A DNA stretch of 64,000 bases from Trissonchulus latispiculum (Eukaryota > Nematoda > Enoplea > Enoplida > Ironidae): contig JASAND010030401.1 of NCBI GenBank assembly GCA_030248195.1, forward strand, positions 46,599 to 110,598, given 5' to 3'. Made by a program: the position numbers and the translations under genes. Below the pieces are notes generated by a model. The model had not been told where the DNA came from and ran no database searches. It saw only the letters and a list, made by a program, of their open reading frames with translations. Positions 34,950 through 46,990 of this stretch are shown one piece after another. Position 1 is the stretch's first letter. Every line of letters begins with the position of its first letter.

Positions 34950-36189
34950 AAGCCGAAGGCCTGGTTCGCACAAGCCACAAAAAAGTGTCGCTATCCCTAC
35001 CGATGTCGCCAGAGAAACCGCCGCAAAAGCCGCAAAGTCGCGAACCGCAGACGAATCGAACCAGCCTACAAATGTAGATGCTACGGCTCAACGAGATCGC
35101 CAAGTGCGGCGTTCTGGCCGCACCAAAAGCTTGGTCGGTTCTCCGAGTCTAGCATCTACTATCAATAGCCGTAAGAAAAATGTAAACAACGTTTCTCCGA
35201 TCAGCCGTCAAAAATTGATTCCAAAGATTAAAGGTGAAGTTGATGGAAATACCATAGCCATGTGTGTAGACTCTGCATCCAGCATTACACTCATGGCTGA
35301 AGCTGAATTTTTGAAACTCCCCGAAGAAACAAAAAAGAACCTCAAATCCTGCCCTTACGTCGCGTCAGGAGTGTCAGGGGAAAGCGTTAACCTTATAGGT
35401 ATGTTTGTTGCCACTATGCTAGTCTGTGGTGTAGTCATTCAACATCCCGTTACAGTGGCATCACATATCCACCACCCGTTCATATTGGGTTCAGATGCTC
35501 TGTGGAGACTAGGCGCGACAATAGACTACAAAAAACGATATTTATGTACAGCCGTATACCAGGAGCCCTTCCTTAGTACAAGTACAACCACGATATCCTC
35601 AGTAGACGTGCTGTTAAAGGATTCCACTACCGTTCCAGCGCACAGTGAAAAGCTGGTGCGGGTTAGGGTACCTGGAGTGTCAGACGTAACAGGACTTGTG
35701 GAACCGGTGGGTCCTGACATACGACCACACCCGAAACGCAGCAGTCCTACACTCCGCCAGGGTATCGTCAAAGTAGAGGGGTCGGAATGCGTTGTTTGCG
35801 TGGTCAATACTACAAACCGACCCTCACATATCGGCAAGAATGCAGTCGTCGGACTTTTTGAGCCAATTCCTGAAGAACAAATTCATGTGATCAGCAGTCC
35901 TTTGCCTAAGCCAGATGACCAGAAAGCTTCTGACAATGTACGACGTGAGAAGATCCTCCAACAAATCACGATAGATGGCTGTGTACGTGACAACTCATCG
36001 CAGATGTCCGAGCTAGTTCAAATAATTGAAGATTACGCCGATGTCTTCGCACTCGGATTTGACGAAATGGGGACGGCCACAGTTATTAAACACAGGATTG
36101 ATACCGGTGAAAACCCATCTATCAAACACCTTACCCTGCCCCGTATCATCATAGAGACAAAATTGCAGGCCATGTCGCAGATATGTTAA
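34939..36189 (+). pseudogene. Ty3/gypsy protease and start of RT
   Basis: Long open frame with the aspartic protease near 35,215-35,560 ('IPKIKGEVDGNTIAMCVDSA', 'HPFILGSDALWRLGATIDY'). The catalytic box reads DSAS instead of the usual D-T/S-G-A, so the conserved Gly is lost. The linker ends in 'EDYADVFALGFDEMG', a normal gypsy pre-RT segment. A frameshift near 36,165 ends it at the TAA at 36,187-36,189. Confidence 0.8.
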
Positions 36190-36901
36190 GCCAAGGAATC
36201 ATACGACCTTCCTTCTCACCTTGGTCATCTCCCGTCGTGATAGTAAAGAAAAAGGACGGCTCAGACAGATTCTGTGTTGATTACAGAGCAATAAACAAAA
36301 CACCAAAAAGGATACGTATCCAATGCCTCGAGTCGATGACTGTCTCGACCAGCTTTCAGGGGCCGCATACTTTTCGTCATTGGACGCCTTTAGTGGATAT
36401 TGGTAGATTGCATTGGATGAAGCTGAACAGGAAAAAAGCGCCTTTGTAACACATGATGGTTTGTTCGAGTGGACCAAAATGCCGTTTGGACTGTGCAATT
36501 CTGGTGCAACATTTCAGCGAGCCATGGATATCATCCTACGAGAGGTACTCAGGAAATTTGCTCTGGTATACGTCGATGACATATTGATCTACTCGAAGAC
36601 GTTTGATGAACATCTACAACACCTACGCAAAGTTTTTCAACTACTCCGACGCGCCAATATAAAGCTGAAGCCAAAAAAGTGTGCGTTCTGCCGACCTCAA
36701 ACAGATTTTCTAGGGTATGTGGTATCGAAGGATGGACTTAAGCCTGACGTTCAAAAGATTGAGGCTGTAAAAAGATTTCCGACACCTACAAACTTGCAGA
36801 CTCTCCGATCGTTTGTGGGTTTGGCCACCTACTACAACCGATTCGTAAAGGATTTTGCGAAGCTGATAGCTCCGTTAAACGGTGTTGTTCAGAAAGAGTG
36901 A
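36183..36901 (+). pseudogene. Ty3/gypsy reverse transcriptase
   Basis: Blocks seen: '[20 protein letters not shown]', 'FCVDYRAIN', '[20 protein letters not shown]', 'LVYVDDILIYSKTFDEHL' (catalytic YVDD), and 'FLGYVVSKDGLKPD'. Breaks: a frame change near 36,305, an in-frame TAG at 36,404-36,406 where Gln is usual (FSGYW-x-IAL), and a frame change near 36,899. Confidence 0.85.
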
Positions 36902-37380
36902 AGTTTTCCGATGGGAAGAAGCCCAACAGCAATTATTTGATTTAGTCAAGCAAAAACTAACAACCAGTTCTGTTCTCGCTTTCCCAGATTTTGATCAACC
37001 TTACGTGCTCCACACTGATGCTAGTGGATATGGCCTTGGTGCAGTACTATGCCAGATTCAAGAAGGACCTGAAGTTGTTATTGCATACGCCAGCAGGAAG
37101 TTGAGTTCTCCGGAAATGCGATATGCCATAACGAGAAGCTTTAGGTATTGTTTGGGCTGTCAGAAAATTCCGGAAGTATCTGCTGGGACAGCATTTCACT
37201 GTGGTGACAGACCATAAAGGGCTGCGATGGCTGCGGTCAATGAAAGAACCAGAAGGCCAGTTGGCACGATGGATTTTGGCATTGGAAGAGTTTGATTTTG
37301 AAGTCGCGTACCGACCAGGGAGTGAGCACACCAACGCTGACGCATTGTCCAGAGGTCACACCGTTGCCGCTACAAAAACC
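36882..37380 (+). pseudogene. Ty3/gypsy RNase H
   Basis: 'VLHTDASGYGLGAVLCQ' carries the first catalytic Asp; 'YASRKLSSPEMRYA' and, after a frameshift near 37,128, 'VTDHKGLRWL' and 'PGSEHTNADALSR' complete the domain. Confidence 0.85.
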
Positions 37381-38672
37381 ACTCGAGAATGGTCCCTATC
37401 CAACATTGCTAGACTACAGAAACAAGATCCTTTCATGAATGGAATAATCAAATTTCTACAACACAAAGAATTACCAGTCGATGACGCTCTAGCAAGAAGA
37501 ATCAATAGAATTGCTGACATTATCTTGTGGAACGGGGTGTGCTACACCATGTGTGGACACGCCCAGGTCGAAGACTATCAACAAAGCAGGTTGTGGTCCC
37601 CAAGGAGATGCGCAAGGAGATTTTTTATGTTTGCTATGCGGAGCCTCTAACCGGTGGTCATCTTGATTTCTTTAAGACCTACCTAAAGATACGTGAGCGA
37701 TACTACTGGCCTAGGTTGTATACGGACGTTGACGATCGGACCAAGGCGTGCTGTATATGCCAGACAAAGAAAAACAAGCCACAACAGAAAGCGCAGATGA
37801 TTCCAATTGATGCAATAGAGCCTTTAGAGAAAATAGGAATAGATATCCTAGGTCTGTTTCCAACGACGAAGAGAGGCAATAAATACATCGTCGTTGCCAT
37901 GGACTACTTTACGAAATGACCCGAAGCAGCCGCAATTGAATGTGCCAATGCTGCGACTGTGGCGGGGTTCCTTTACGAACATATAATATGCCGTCACGGT
38001 GCCCCAGGTAAGATTATTTCCGACCGCGGCCGATGTTTTACAGCAGCCGTCGTAAAGCAACTCTGTACAAGTTTCAGCAGCAAGAGAGTGCAAACGTCCT
38101 CCTATCATCCCCAGACCGATGGACTTGTTGAGAGATTCAATGGTACCTTGAGTTTGATGCTGTCGTCGTATGTTAAAAGTAACCACACAGACTGGGATGC
38201 CCACATAAACTCCCTCCTCTTTGCTTACCATACCAGCGTGCATGAAAGCACGCGTGTATCACCCTTTGAACTATTGTATGCAAGACAAGCAAGGTTGCCT
38301 ATTGATATTGATGTAGTCTCACCACAAAGATACGCCAGTTACAACTCATTTGCTACAGAACAGAAATTAAAGTTAAAAGATCTGCGGAAGTTTGTGCGTG
38401 AAAGTGTTGTCACAGCACAAAAAAATCAGATTCGCAACTATGACAAGAAGGCAAGGTCAGGTGGTTTCAAGAAAGGTGACAAGGTCCTCCTCCATAGCCC
38501 CGATGTTCTCAATAAACCCGGTCATTCTCGGAAGCTTGCGAGACCATGGACTGGGCCTTACATTGTGTCCAGGACTGTTCCTCCCTTGAGTTGTGAAATC
38601 TTGCCAAGTTCGTCATCAGGAAGGCAGCAGGTGGTCCACATTGGACGTTTGAAAACCCTTCAGACAGGTTGA
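37381..38672 (+). pseudogene. Ty3/gypsy integrase
   Basis: The zinc-binding region ('GGHLDFFKTYLKIRERYYWP', 'CCICQTKK') and catalytic core ('IGIDILG', 'GAPGKIISDRGRCF', 'TDGLVERFNGTL', giving D, D, E) are present. The C-terminal GPY/F-like part is 'GDKVLLHSPDVLNKPG' and 'LARPWTGPYIVSRTV'. Breaks: a frame change near 37,575 and an in-frame TGA at 37,917-37,919 in 'MDYFTK-x-PEAA', where Trp is usual. No chromodomain follows. Confidence 0.85.
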
Positions 38673-38959
38673 CAGGAATTGCCCCCTTGGGTCCTGTTGG
38701 GGGCGGGAAAATGTCAAGAAGCCTTAAACAAGTTTGTGAAAATATCAAAGTCGATAACGAAAAGAGATTTTATCCAAAACGTTGATTCACTACGTTGACT
38801 GTTAACATATCGGTATTGCCATTAAACATCTTTCTTATCAACTTCACATAATCGTGGTATTTGTTTGATTGTTTTGTCTTGTTTTGTGTTTGTTTTATGA
38901 GAGGTTGGGGGCTTTTCTGAAGATTATTTTGAGAAAAAGTTTGCATAATTTTTGAAAAT

Positions 38960-39422
38960 TTGATCATGAGGAGTGGGTTTAAAGATACTGATGAGCCCGG
39001 CACTCCCACTGACGGCCGTCAGTCTCCCGTTCTTAAGTTGGAAACTGAGGAGGGGGTTTCTACGGTCGAAATTTTTATGGAAACCTCTCCGGAACAACCG
39101 GACCAGTCTGCTTCTGGGGTCGAACAGACCCCTGGTTGTTCTAGCTAAGGGGAGGCAGGTGTTGGATTCGTTTCAAAATGGCCAGGACTGTTTCCGGCAA
39201 GACCGTCGGGCGCCCCGCGTTTCCACCGTAGTGGAGACAAAGTTCAAAGTCTGGTTCGGTCTCGAATCCAGTTCTGCGTAGTGCCTCGGAAGCTGCCCAC
39301 AGATCCTCAGAGTTCTTTTTGAATTTTGGAGGTATTTTACTTGATAAGCGTGGGTTGGTGTTGAATTGAGCTTTGTTTGAGTTCTCATCAGCATTGCTTG
39401 AAGCGTTTTTTGGTCTGATCAA
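38960..39422. other. Two opposed coding-like frames, unidentified
   Basis: A plus frame (38,960-39,148) is acidic and Pro/Ser/Thr-rich ('TDEPGTPTDGRQSPVLKLET'). A minus frame (39,422-39,141) has a plausible helical domain ('FKKNSEDLWAASEALRRTGF'). They overlap only by a few bases. Either may be the start of a gag- or ORF1-like protein from an unrecognised element. No start context or splice site supports a host gene. Confidence 0.25.
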
Positions 39423-39474
39423 GGATTTGTTGTTTTCAGAGTCCAGGATTGATGAAAATTTAACGAATTTAAGC

Positions 39475-39815
39475 TTTTAAATATTAATGTTAATGTTAAT
39501 GTTAAAATTAATGTTCTTTTATGAAATGCATAGTTTTTGTTACAAAACGTGCTCTTTGGAATTGGAATTCATTTTTTGAAAAGAAAATTTTTAAAATGAA
39601 CATAAAAAGTTAAATTTGGTTAAATTTAAACATGAAAAAGGTAAACAGTGTTAACCATGCGTTATTTAGGTAGGAGTTGCTCTTTCAATTTTATCGACAA
39701 ACTTCCCAGAAAAATTATTGTGTGAAAACCCTAGTTTTTTGCCGCTGCTCAGCATTTTTTGGTTTTTGTTTTTCCTATGTCTCTCCAGAATAGGGTTTTT
39801 TGGTTTTCGGATTTG
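39475..39815. other. AT-rich spacer with (AATGTT)n
   Basis: Short tandem AATGTT near 39,485-39,515; otherwise nothing recognised. Confidence 0.6.
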
Positions 39816-39819
39816 CGTC

Positions 39820-41195
39820 AACCTTGCGTCCCGCTAAATTAAAGTTGCGTCCCATTAAGAAATTTTGCGTCCAGGCAGAGTTTTAGCGTGTTTTTTAGTG
39901 CAAAAATTGTTTTATTTATGAAAATTTCGATAATTTCTTTAGTGCAAAGCTATTTAGACTATTTAGAAAGCTGATGCTGCTTAACTGTAATGCACCATTA
40001 CAGGATTACCTACCTAGAATATAAATGCGTCCAACATACACGATGGGGGGTCGGGGGGAGCAGCCCCCCAGAAATTGAAGAATTGTTTTGAAATTACATC
40101 CGTAATGGAAATGTTTAAAAAGATTTTATTTGGCGTCTGCTGCAGAACTTAGTAATTTTCGATATATATATTATTGACACACATTATTCCGATATTTCAA
40201 TGTTAGTTAAACGTATTAAAGTATTAAAAATTTGAAATAATTAGTAATATATATCATTGAGAAGAAAGGTAGCAAATATTAAAACATACATTCGGTTTCG
40301 AAAACTTTGAGAACTGGTGATCCTTGATAGCAGGATTATTGCAAATGAGCACCGGGGGGTCTGGGGGGGCTGAGCCCCCCAGAAGTTGGAGATTTTTCGA
40401 AATTACGGATTAAATCCGTTGTGGAAATGTTTAACAGGGTTAATTTGGCAACTGTTACATCTATTCTAACTAAAGCTCAAACGCTGATGCAGGTTTTGCG
40501 TGTATGCTCCGTGCAGCATTATTCAACGGCAAAACAGTGAAGCATTTGTAAACACTTAGTTACGATAAATTGATAGTGAATTGGTCGTGCATAGGCCTTT
40601 TGTATTTGAAAATTTTAGAAAATGGTAATCTTGCATTATTTCAAATTTCCATTAGTGTATTTTTGCGAAAAACGTTTTTTAGAAGAACCAAAAAATTTGG
40701 ATATTCTGCTTCTGCTACAGTTACAAATTTTGTTAATTTCGGGGTTTTACTTTAGTACTAATCTTGATCCTTCCTGACCTGTTGAATGAGACCAATACCA
40801 ATGTATAAATATATATAAGTGTGTATAAATGCACCTAGTAATCATTCTCTATGTATTTATTGAAGTGAAATTCACGAGTTCGAAAAGATCTGACATATAT
40901 GGATGCAGGTGGACAACAACTTAACAAAGAACATCACATTGAGTAACATTGAGGCAGACCTTGCACCTTGACATTCCATAACAAAGTGGGAAACACCGGG
41001 GGTCTGTGGGCGGGGGCGGAGCCCCCAGGACCCGAAGAAATTTTTGGAAAAAACGGCAAAATTGATACTGGAAACATTTAAAGTTTTTACTCTTACAAAG
41101 TGAATTTTCTCCCGAAATAATGTTGCGTCTAGCTTGCGTCCCGCTAAAATTTCATTGCGTCCAGATAAGAAACTTTGCGTCCAGACGCACATCTG
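39820..41195. repeat. Repeat bounded by direct copies of TTGCGTCC(CGCTAAA)
   Basis: 'ttgcgtcccgctaaa' with further TTGCGTCC units and 'taagaaa-ttttgcgtccag' occurs at 39,828-39,880 and again, same orientation, at 41,132-41,195. Between them lie two G-rich hairpins (near 40,045 and 40,355, 'gggg...agccccccag') plus another near 41,010. Possibly two related elements or one with direct terminal repeats. Confidence 0.5.
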
Positions 41196-41781
41196 GACGC
41201 AAAAAAACCCCTGCAGTCCAGAATATGTTCGGATTGCAAGAAAAATCTGGATTATTAAAGAACTTCCAGAATTTCTCAAACCATTTCAAAAGTTTAGGAA
41301 AAATTTTTATTTTCTGCACCAAATGTTTCAAAAATTTTCAATTGTTCGGAAAACTTAGACTTTTCATATTGAAAACTCTGAGCCTCATCCTACTAAAATC
41401 ACATGGATACATTTGGCCAACCCAATAACCTTGAAGCCATGCAACTTGGTTTGGGCTTTGGGTGAGGTGATATGGAAATACGGAAACGATTTAAGGTCAT
41501 TTTTATAACCGTCTCGTGTTAGTCATCAGAAACGCCTTCATCAAGTGAGCTACATTACATGAGAGAAAAATAGTGCACAACAGTGCCAAAAACTTGCCTG
41601 TAAAGTTTATTATCATTGGTAAGTTTTCATTGAAAAAATTCCCTCTTTCCTGTTTTTTGCCTCAAAATTCCTTTTTTATTCCTTTTTATGGGAATGTCTG
41701 CGCAGCAGCCCTGTTAAAATGAACGGCAAATCTGGTTTTTGTCTGGTTCGTTCAATCAGCATACACATACGACTGCATTTT

Positions 41782-41788
<7 letters not shown>

Positions 41789-41812
<24 letters not shown>
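41789..41812. repeat. (TA)n microsatellite
   Basis: Uninterrupted TA dinucleotides. Confidence 0.95.
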
Positions 41813-42169
41813 ACACCCGAAAATCAATATCTTAGCAGTCATAATAGCGGCGCTGCAAACTGCTCCAGGTCGGTAGCCGGCCGGCCTCAAACACTAAAAT
41901 CCAGTATCTTTGAAACAAACGCTTCCAGTCTCTGCGTATGGTGAAGTGAAGTTTTTTGTAAAATGTTATTGCGGATTTTTCTTTATAGTTTTATTTGCGA
42001 AAGATTGAATGGGAGAGTTCAGTTTTAGCGGGAGTACATGTACCGACTTTTGTTGAGTTTGTTGGATGCGGATCATGGCAAGAGTACATAATATATAATT
42101 CCCAATTATTTTGTTATTGACCAAAAATTAACGCATCATTTATCAAAAGTTGGTCATGGATAGAGTTGT

Positions 42170-42370
42170 GCCCACCAGGTCCTTGAAGCGGCCCTTCTTC
42201 CCAGGCCGGGCCCTTGTAAGTCCGGGCCCGGCTTGTCACCTAGACCCAGCCCGAGCCGGGCCTCTGGGCCTACCGAGTTTTGAATCGAATTGCCCTGCCC
42301 GGTGACATTATGTAGTAGGCCTGGGTAGGGCCATGGTTCGCGGATCGGGGGTCGGGTGCGGGTCAAAACC
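42170..42370. repeat. GGCCC/GGGCC-rich repeat
   Basis: Dense GGGCC/GGCCC in both orientations like the termini of the hAT-like element at 15,556-16,401. No clear ends. Weaker GACCCG-type stretches follow at 42,905-42,990. Confidence 0.6.
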
Positions 42371-43399
42371 GGGTCGTGGCTCATTACTATAAGCAAAACT
42401 TGACAGGCTGGTATAATAGACACAAGAATCCTTAGTTTGTTACAGTGCTTAGGTGCCTGTTAGACACTTGAACAAATGCCTAGACACTTGCCTTATCTCC
42501 CTACGACATAAGTAGTAAATCAGTCTAGTAAAGTTTTTGTCAGATCCCGTAATCATCAAAACAAGAAACTTTGTTGTTCCGGAATTGAAAATGTATTATA
42601 GCGCATTTACCTGCCAAAATGTGTTTGAGCAAGAATATGTATATAAAACGAATTTAAAAAGTAATGAGTTCTGTATCTGTACCAACATTTGAGAGCTGTT
42701 AGTATATATGGCTAGCTTAGCTTAATTCAATCAACACATGTCATTCCTGGTAGCTAGTTTTGGAACTACACATTGCAATAAGTTGCCATGAACACTGTTA
42801 GAAAAGACCCTTTTCTCTGAAGACTATTCGGTTCCCACTGAGACCCACTTGCAGAGAGTAAAGACGAGATTTTGCCATTAAGACAACTTTTCTAGCACTA
42901 AAATCAACCCGCCGTGACCCGTGGACTTCTTTGACCCGAACCGACCCTGACTCGGCCCGCGGGTACTCGCCCGCACCCACAACCCGCATGTAAGTCTGCC
43001 AGGTGCCAAGAGTAGTCTTTGAGGACGGCTGGTGAAGCGAGCCAGGTCTGTCTCCCCAGCTTAAATGGGTCACTTAATATGTCCAACAGCTTTCGAACAA
43101 TATTTCAGGAGGCAAAACCTTCAAGTTAAGCTATACATATGCAACCAAAGTGTATTGTTTCAGTAACCGATGACAGTTTCAGAATCAATCAGTTTCAGTA
43201 TCAGTCAGCATCTGTTAGGGGGCATCCACCGAGCATGTCTAGCATGATTAGCAGACAGTAGCGTTAGCGTAAGAGATTCATATTCTACAATTCTACAATT
43301 CTACATATTGCATAATGTACTCTTCGTAAAGCCTACCAAGTGTGTTACCGATTTCTTCGTAGCAACACAATGAAGCCGAGATGAGATAAGGCTGCTATA

Positions 43400-46300
43400 T
43401 TTATTGACCAATAAACATTGAACGATTTGTTTACTCAATTGTCGCTCTCTTTGACTGGCGCCGCTTCAGGGCTCAGTAGTAGTTGTAGTAGTTGTCATAG
43501 TAGTCGTAGTCGCAGACGGTTCGACCACTGCAGCTGCAGTAGGGATAATTGAACTCGTCGAAGCGCTTAACGCTGGATTTGATCACGGACATTATGGCAA
43601 AGCATTTGTCGTTACAGTCACACATGCTTTCCGCATAAACTGAAAGGAGCAATACATCGAAGTAAACGGAAACAAAACGCTACATTCATTGGGCGCTGGG
43701 GTTAGGCTTAGCCTGAGCGTTTAGGAAACATTGATGCAATTTCAAAATTAAGTGAAAGCTGTGGAAACCGGGTTTTTCCCAAATGTAAGTTCCGTAGGGC
43801 CATTTCCCCCAACGTTGCAGATTCTTTTCAACCTTGCTGCAATGCAGAATCAATGGCCTGTTTCTTTAAAGATTAGAATTGTCGGATTAAACGGATTAAA
43901 AATCAGCCAGATTAAAACTTTAACGGCTGTTTCTTTTATACAGGATTTTAACGGATTAAACGGATTCGAATTAACTCTTTTAATCCGACTATTTTTAATG
44001 CGCGGATTAAAAGAGTTAATTTTAATCCGTTTAATCCGCCACTAAAGAAACAGAGATTAAAAATTTTAATCCGCCAACTTTTAATCCGTTTAATCCGCGT
44101 AGCCGCACGGGAATTCAAAATTAGCTGAAAATGTTGCGGACAGATTAAACGGATTAAAATTAATCTTTAAAGAAACAGCAATTTAGCAGGTCGGATTAAA
44201 ATTACCTCTTCCATTTTTTAATCCGAAGTGTGAGTAAAGAAACAGGATTAGATTAAAATTTTAATCCTAGGTGCATTAAAGAAACTGGATTAAAATTAAT
44301 CCGTTTAACTCGTTTAACTGTCCCAACAACTGAGGACCATTTAGATTTATTTAGATTTTTCACATTTAGATTTAAGCGTTAAAATGTTTTGCAACTTGAT
44401 TAAACCTATGTAAAATTTGGTATAATAACTATTATGTATGCTTTCGACCACCCTGATGTCAAATATTGCTGTTTACCATTTCAAGGAATTATATTTTGGC
44501 AGGACAACAAAGCTCCAAGTTTCTCCGGATGTGCTGTAAATTTGCTTCTACGGGTTCGCTTGGTTTTAGCTTTGATTTTGTTTTTGTTCAGTTTTTTATT
44601 TAGCTTTCCAATAACCCATTATAAGTGTACATCTTTGTGCAGTAGAGCATCTCATAAACTGCCCTATTGTACGTGTTGACATTTGTATGCCCCAGGAATT
44701 TTGAGCATCATTCATTGGGACGCCCAGGTATAAGACATCTCAGAAACTTGAAAACTATCACATGGAGAAGTGCACCAAATATGGGCCAAGCCGACTGTAG
44801 CACAAAGCTAGCGTGAAATACTTGCCCAATATGGGTAGCGGAGTTAGAGTGAAATGGTTGGCCAATATACAGTTAGGGTGCTCTTAATTCTGGTAAAGTG
44901 GCCCAAATATGATCACATACTTTATCATAGCGGCAACATCTAAGGAACTTAATTCTCCTATGCTTGCCAGTGTTGATCCGTGAAATCACAGCCCTTGACC
45001 AGTTAAGGTCATGCTAATCAGAAACATACCTTTGCCAAAATTCAGCTCATTTAAAGAATCCTGACGGGAGGATAAACGACACAACAACAACCATGTTTTT
45101 GTCTATTGACTGTTGGCACACTCTTAGTTATTATGTACTCTTGATATAATACTTATAAGATACCGTTTAAATAATGTTAATGTTAGTCATAGGGTTATTT
45201 CATAGTGCGTTGTTTTCTATCCTTTTTAGCGATTTATAAATATTAGTATGATTCCCTTCATAATCAATTATTGAGCACTCAAATACGTATTAATTCAAAC
45301 ATACAGCTGACGTCGTAGTGCCCGTACAGACATGTTTCTGTTTGTGCTAATCCTAAAAACCGAAAATATATATGGTATGAAGTACATTAAGGATTGATTA
45401 TCTTATTAATACATCGTACAAAAATGTGTAGTAAAAATTTGGTTTGGACGTTATCACCAAATTATAGTACGACCAAAAAATATGTGTACAAACTTTGACC
45501 GTTTATAGCAGATTAACCTTTGGAGTACACCCCAACAATGTATTTATTTTTAGAATCCTCGAAAACTCGAAATTTCGAAAATCCGGGGAAATCCGGAATT
45601 CCGAGTCTCATTCATGGAAAATCTAAAACTCTTAGTTTTTGCACAATTTTATTGCAATCAAAATTTTGTTTCCACGTTCGAATAGAGCTGGTCCCGCTGC
45701 ACATTTTTGCGCTTACAAGTTTTTCACGAAAATGCACACAATTTCCGGAATTCCGGATTTTAGAAATTTCCGGATTTTAAATATTTAAATTTAAAAATAT
45801 TCTTCAATACCCACAAGATATAGGTATCGTTCGAAAGCTCTCCTCAAGCTGAACAGTTTTTGTAATAGAATGAACTCTTGAAAACGCATTCAATTCCTGG
45901 AATTAGCAAAAACTGGATTTTTCCGGATTTTAAAAATTTTCTCCAATACCCACAATCTGGGTATCATTTGAAAGCGCGTAATGAGCTGAATAAATCTTAT
46001 TATAGAACCAATGTCTGAATATGCACCAAATTTCCGGAATTCAGGAAAACCGTGCTAGCTTGTGTTAGATCTGGTTTTCGTAAATAACGGGAATTTGGTG
46101 AATTTTCAGATACTGGTTCTATTACAAATGTTATTCAGCTCATCAAGTGCTTTCGAACGATACCCTTATTGTGGGGTATTGGAAAAATTTTTAAAATCCA
46201 GAAACTTTGAAAACCCGGAATTCCGGAAATTGGGTGCAGTTTCCTGAAAAGTTTGTAACAGCAAAAATATGCAGTTGGACCAGCTCTATTGGATCGTATA

Positions 46301-46657
46301 AACAAAATTTCGATAGCGGTAAAAATTCGGCAAAGAACAAAAAATTTTAGATTTTCCGTAAATGAAACCCGGAATTCTGGATTTTTTGGATTTTCGAATT
46401 CTCGAGAATTCTAAAAATATATACATTGTTGGGGTTTATACTCCAAAGGTTAATCTGCTATAAACGGTCAATTTTTGTACACACATTTTTTGGTCATATA
46501 TACTATAGTAAAGGGTGGATAGTAAAATTACCGTTCACTGCGGTACCAACTACATACTTGACTCAATACTGACATTTACCTGTAGAAATTACAGTAAAAA
46601 CCAATAGGGCAATGCTCGCTTGCAACATCATTTTTGTAGGCTCCTAAAACAACCGGT
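43400..46657 (-). CDS. Gene C: small Cys/Tyr-rich secreted protein, three exons
   Basis: Exon 1 CDS is 46,631-46,580 (52 nt): two Met, then hydrophobic 'ASIALLVFTVIST', donor G|GTAAAT. Exon 2 is 45,352-45,305 (48 nt) after gtttttag. It encodes Gly-Leu-Ala, one Cys and several Tyr, donor T|GTATGT. Exon 3 is 43,639-43,473 after cctttcag. It has 'MCDCNDKC', 21 residues, 'CSCSGRTVC' and the tail 'DYDYYDNYYNYY'. All phases are 1, giving 88 residues. The poly(A) signal AATAAA is at 43,405-43,400. Acceptor-like AGs lie 12 and 26 nt before the ATG. Intron 1 (1.2 kb) holds foldback F2; intron 2 (1.7 kb) holds a GGATTAAA MITE. Direct splicing of exon 1 to 3 would stay in frame. Secretion is inferred; function unknown. 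Confidence 0.85.
43855..44310. mobile_element. GGATTAAA MITE, copy 2
   Basis: Opens 'cctgtttctttaaagattagaatt' and matches copy 1 at 28,030. It is filled with GGATTAAA/TTTAATCC and repeated 'TTTCTTTA/TAAAGAAAC' units. It lies in intron 2 of gene C. A poorer third copy is at 46,755-46,990. Confidence 0.75.
45462..46510. mobile_element. Foldback element F2, about 1.05 kb, in intron 1 of gene C
   Basis: A long inverted repeat. 'gaccaaaaaatatgtgtaca', 'ccgtttatagcagattaacc' and 'ccccaacaatgta' on the left have reverse complements at the right end. Inside, segments built on TCCGGAATTCCGGA and 'ggtatcattcgaaagc' pair across the centre (about 46,000). It shares interior sequence with F3 but not its outer ends. 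Confidence 0.85.
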
Positions 46658-46754
46658 CTGAAATCAGAATCGCGAAACATGCTACAGTTTCATTCCTCAA
46701 TAAAATACGAAAATAAAAGCAACTTGAATACTTTTAAAATTAATTTTTAAATTG

Positions 46755-46990
46755 ACAACGGATTAGTCGGGTTGTCGTCTTGATCCGAAGTGGTAGTAAT
46801 GATACAGAAACGGATTAACATTTTAATATTTGGAGCATTAATGAAATTCCATAATTCAAACTGTTTAACTCCTTCAATTAGCTTGACTAAAGTTTGTTCG
46901 TTTAAACGGAGGATCTGCAGGATTAATAGGGATTAATTTTAATCTAATCCTTTAATCTCATTTTAGTTTAATTTTAACAATTAATTTTCA
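46755..46990. repeat. Remnant of the GGATTAAA MITE
   Basis: Several ACGGATTA and TTTAATC units with a 'ggagcattaatgaaa' segment like copy 2; eroded. Confidence 0.5.

Larger units (their letters stand above)
33918..38712 (+). mobile_element. Degenerate Ty3/gypsy LTR retrotransposon
   Basis: Gag, protease, RT, RNase H and integrase follow in the Ty3/gypsy order, ending before a polypurine tract (GGGGGCGGGAAAA, about 38,699-38,711). The 3' LTR should begin there with TGTCAAGAAG. No second copy of that sequence is seen upstream, so the 5' LTR is missing or diverged beyond recognition, and the 3' LTR end cannot be placed. At least seven breaks disable it. Confidence 0.85.

Noticed and set aside
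38712..38960. Complete LTR pair for the Ty3/gypsy element
   Set aside because: Only the expected 3' LTR start is visible; no matching copy upstream of gag.
44434..44679. 81-codon frame with a hydrophobic segment
   Set aside because: Lies in intron 2 of gene C on the other strand, next to a MITE; no splice or family evidence.
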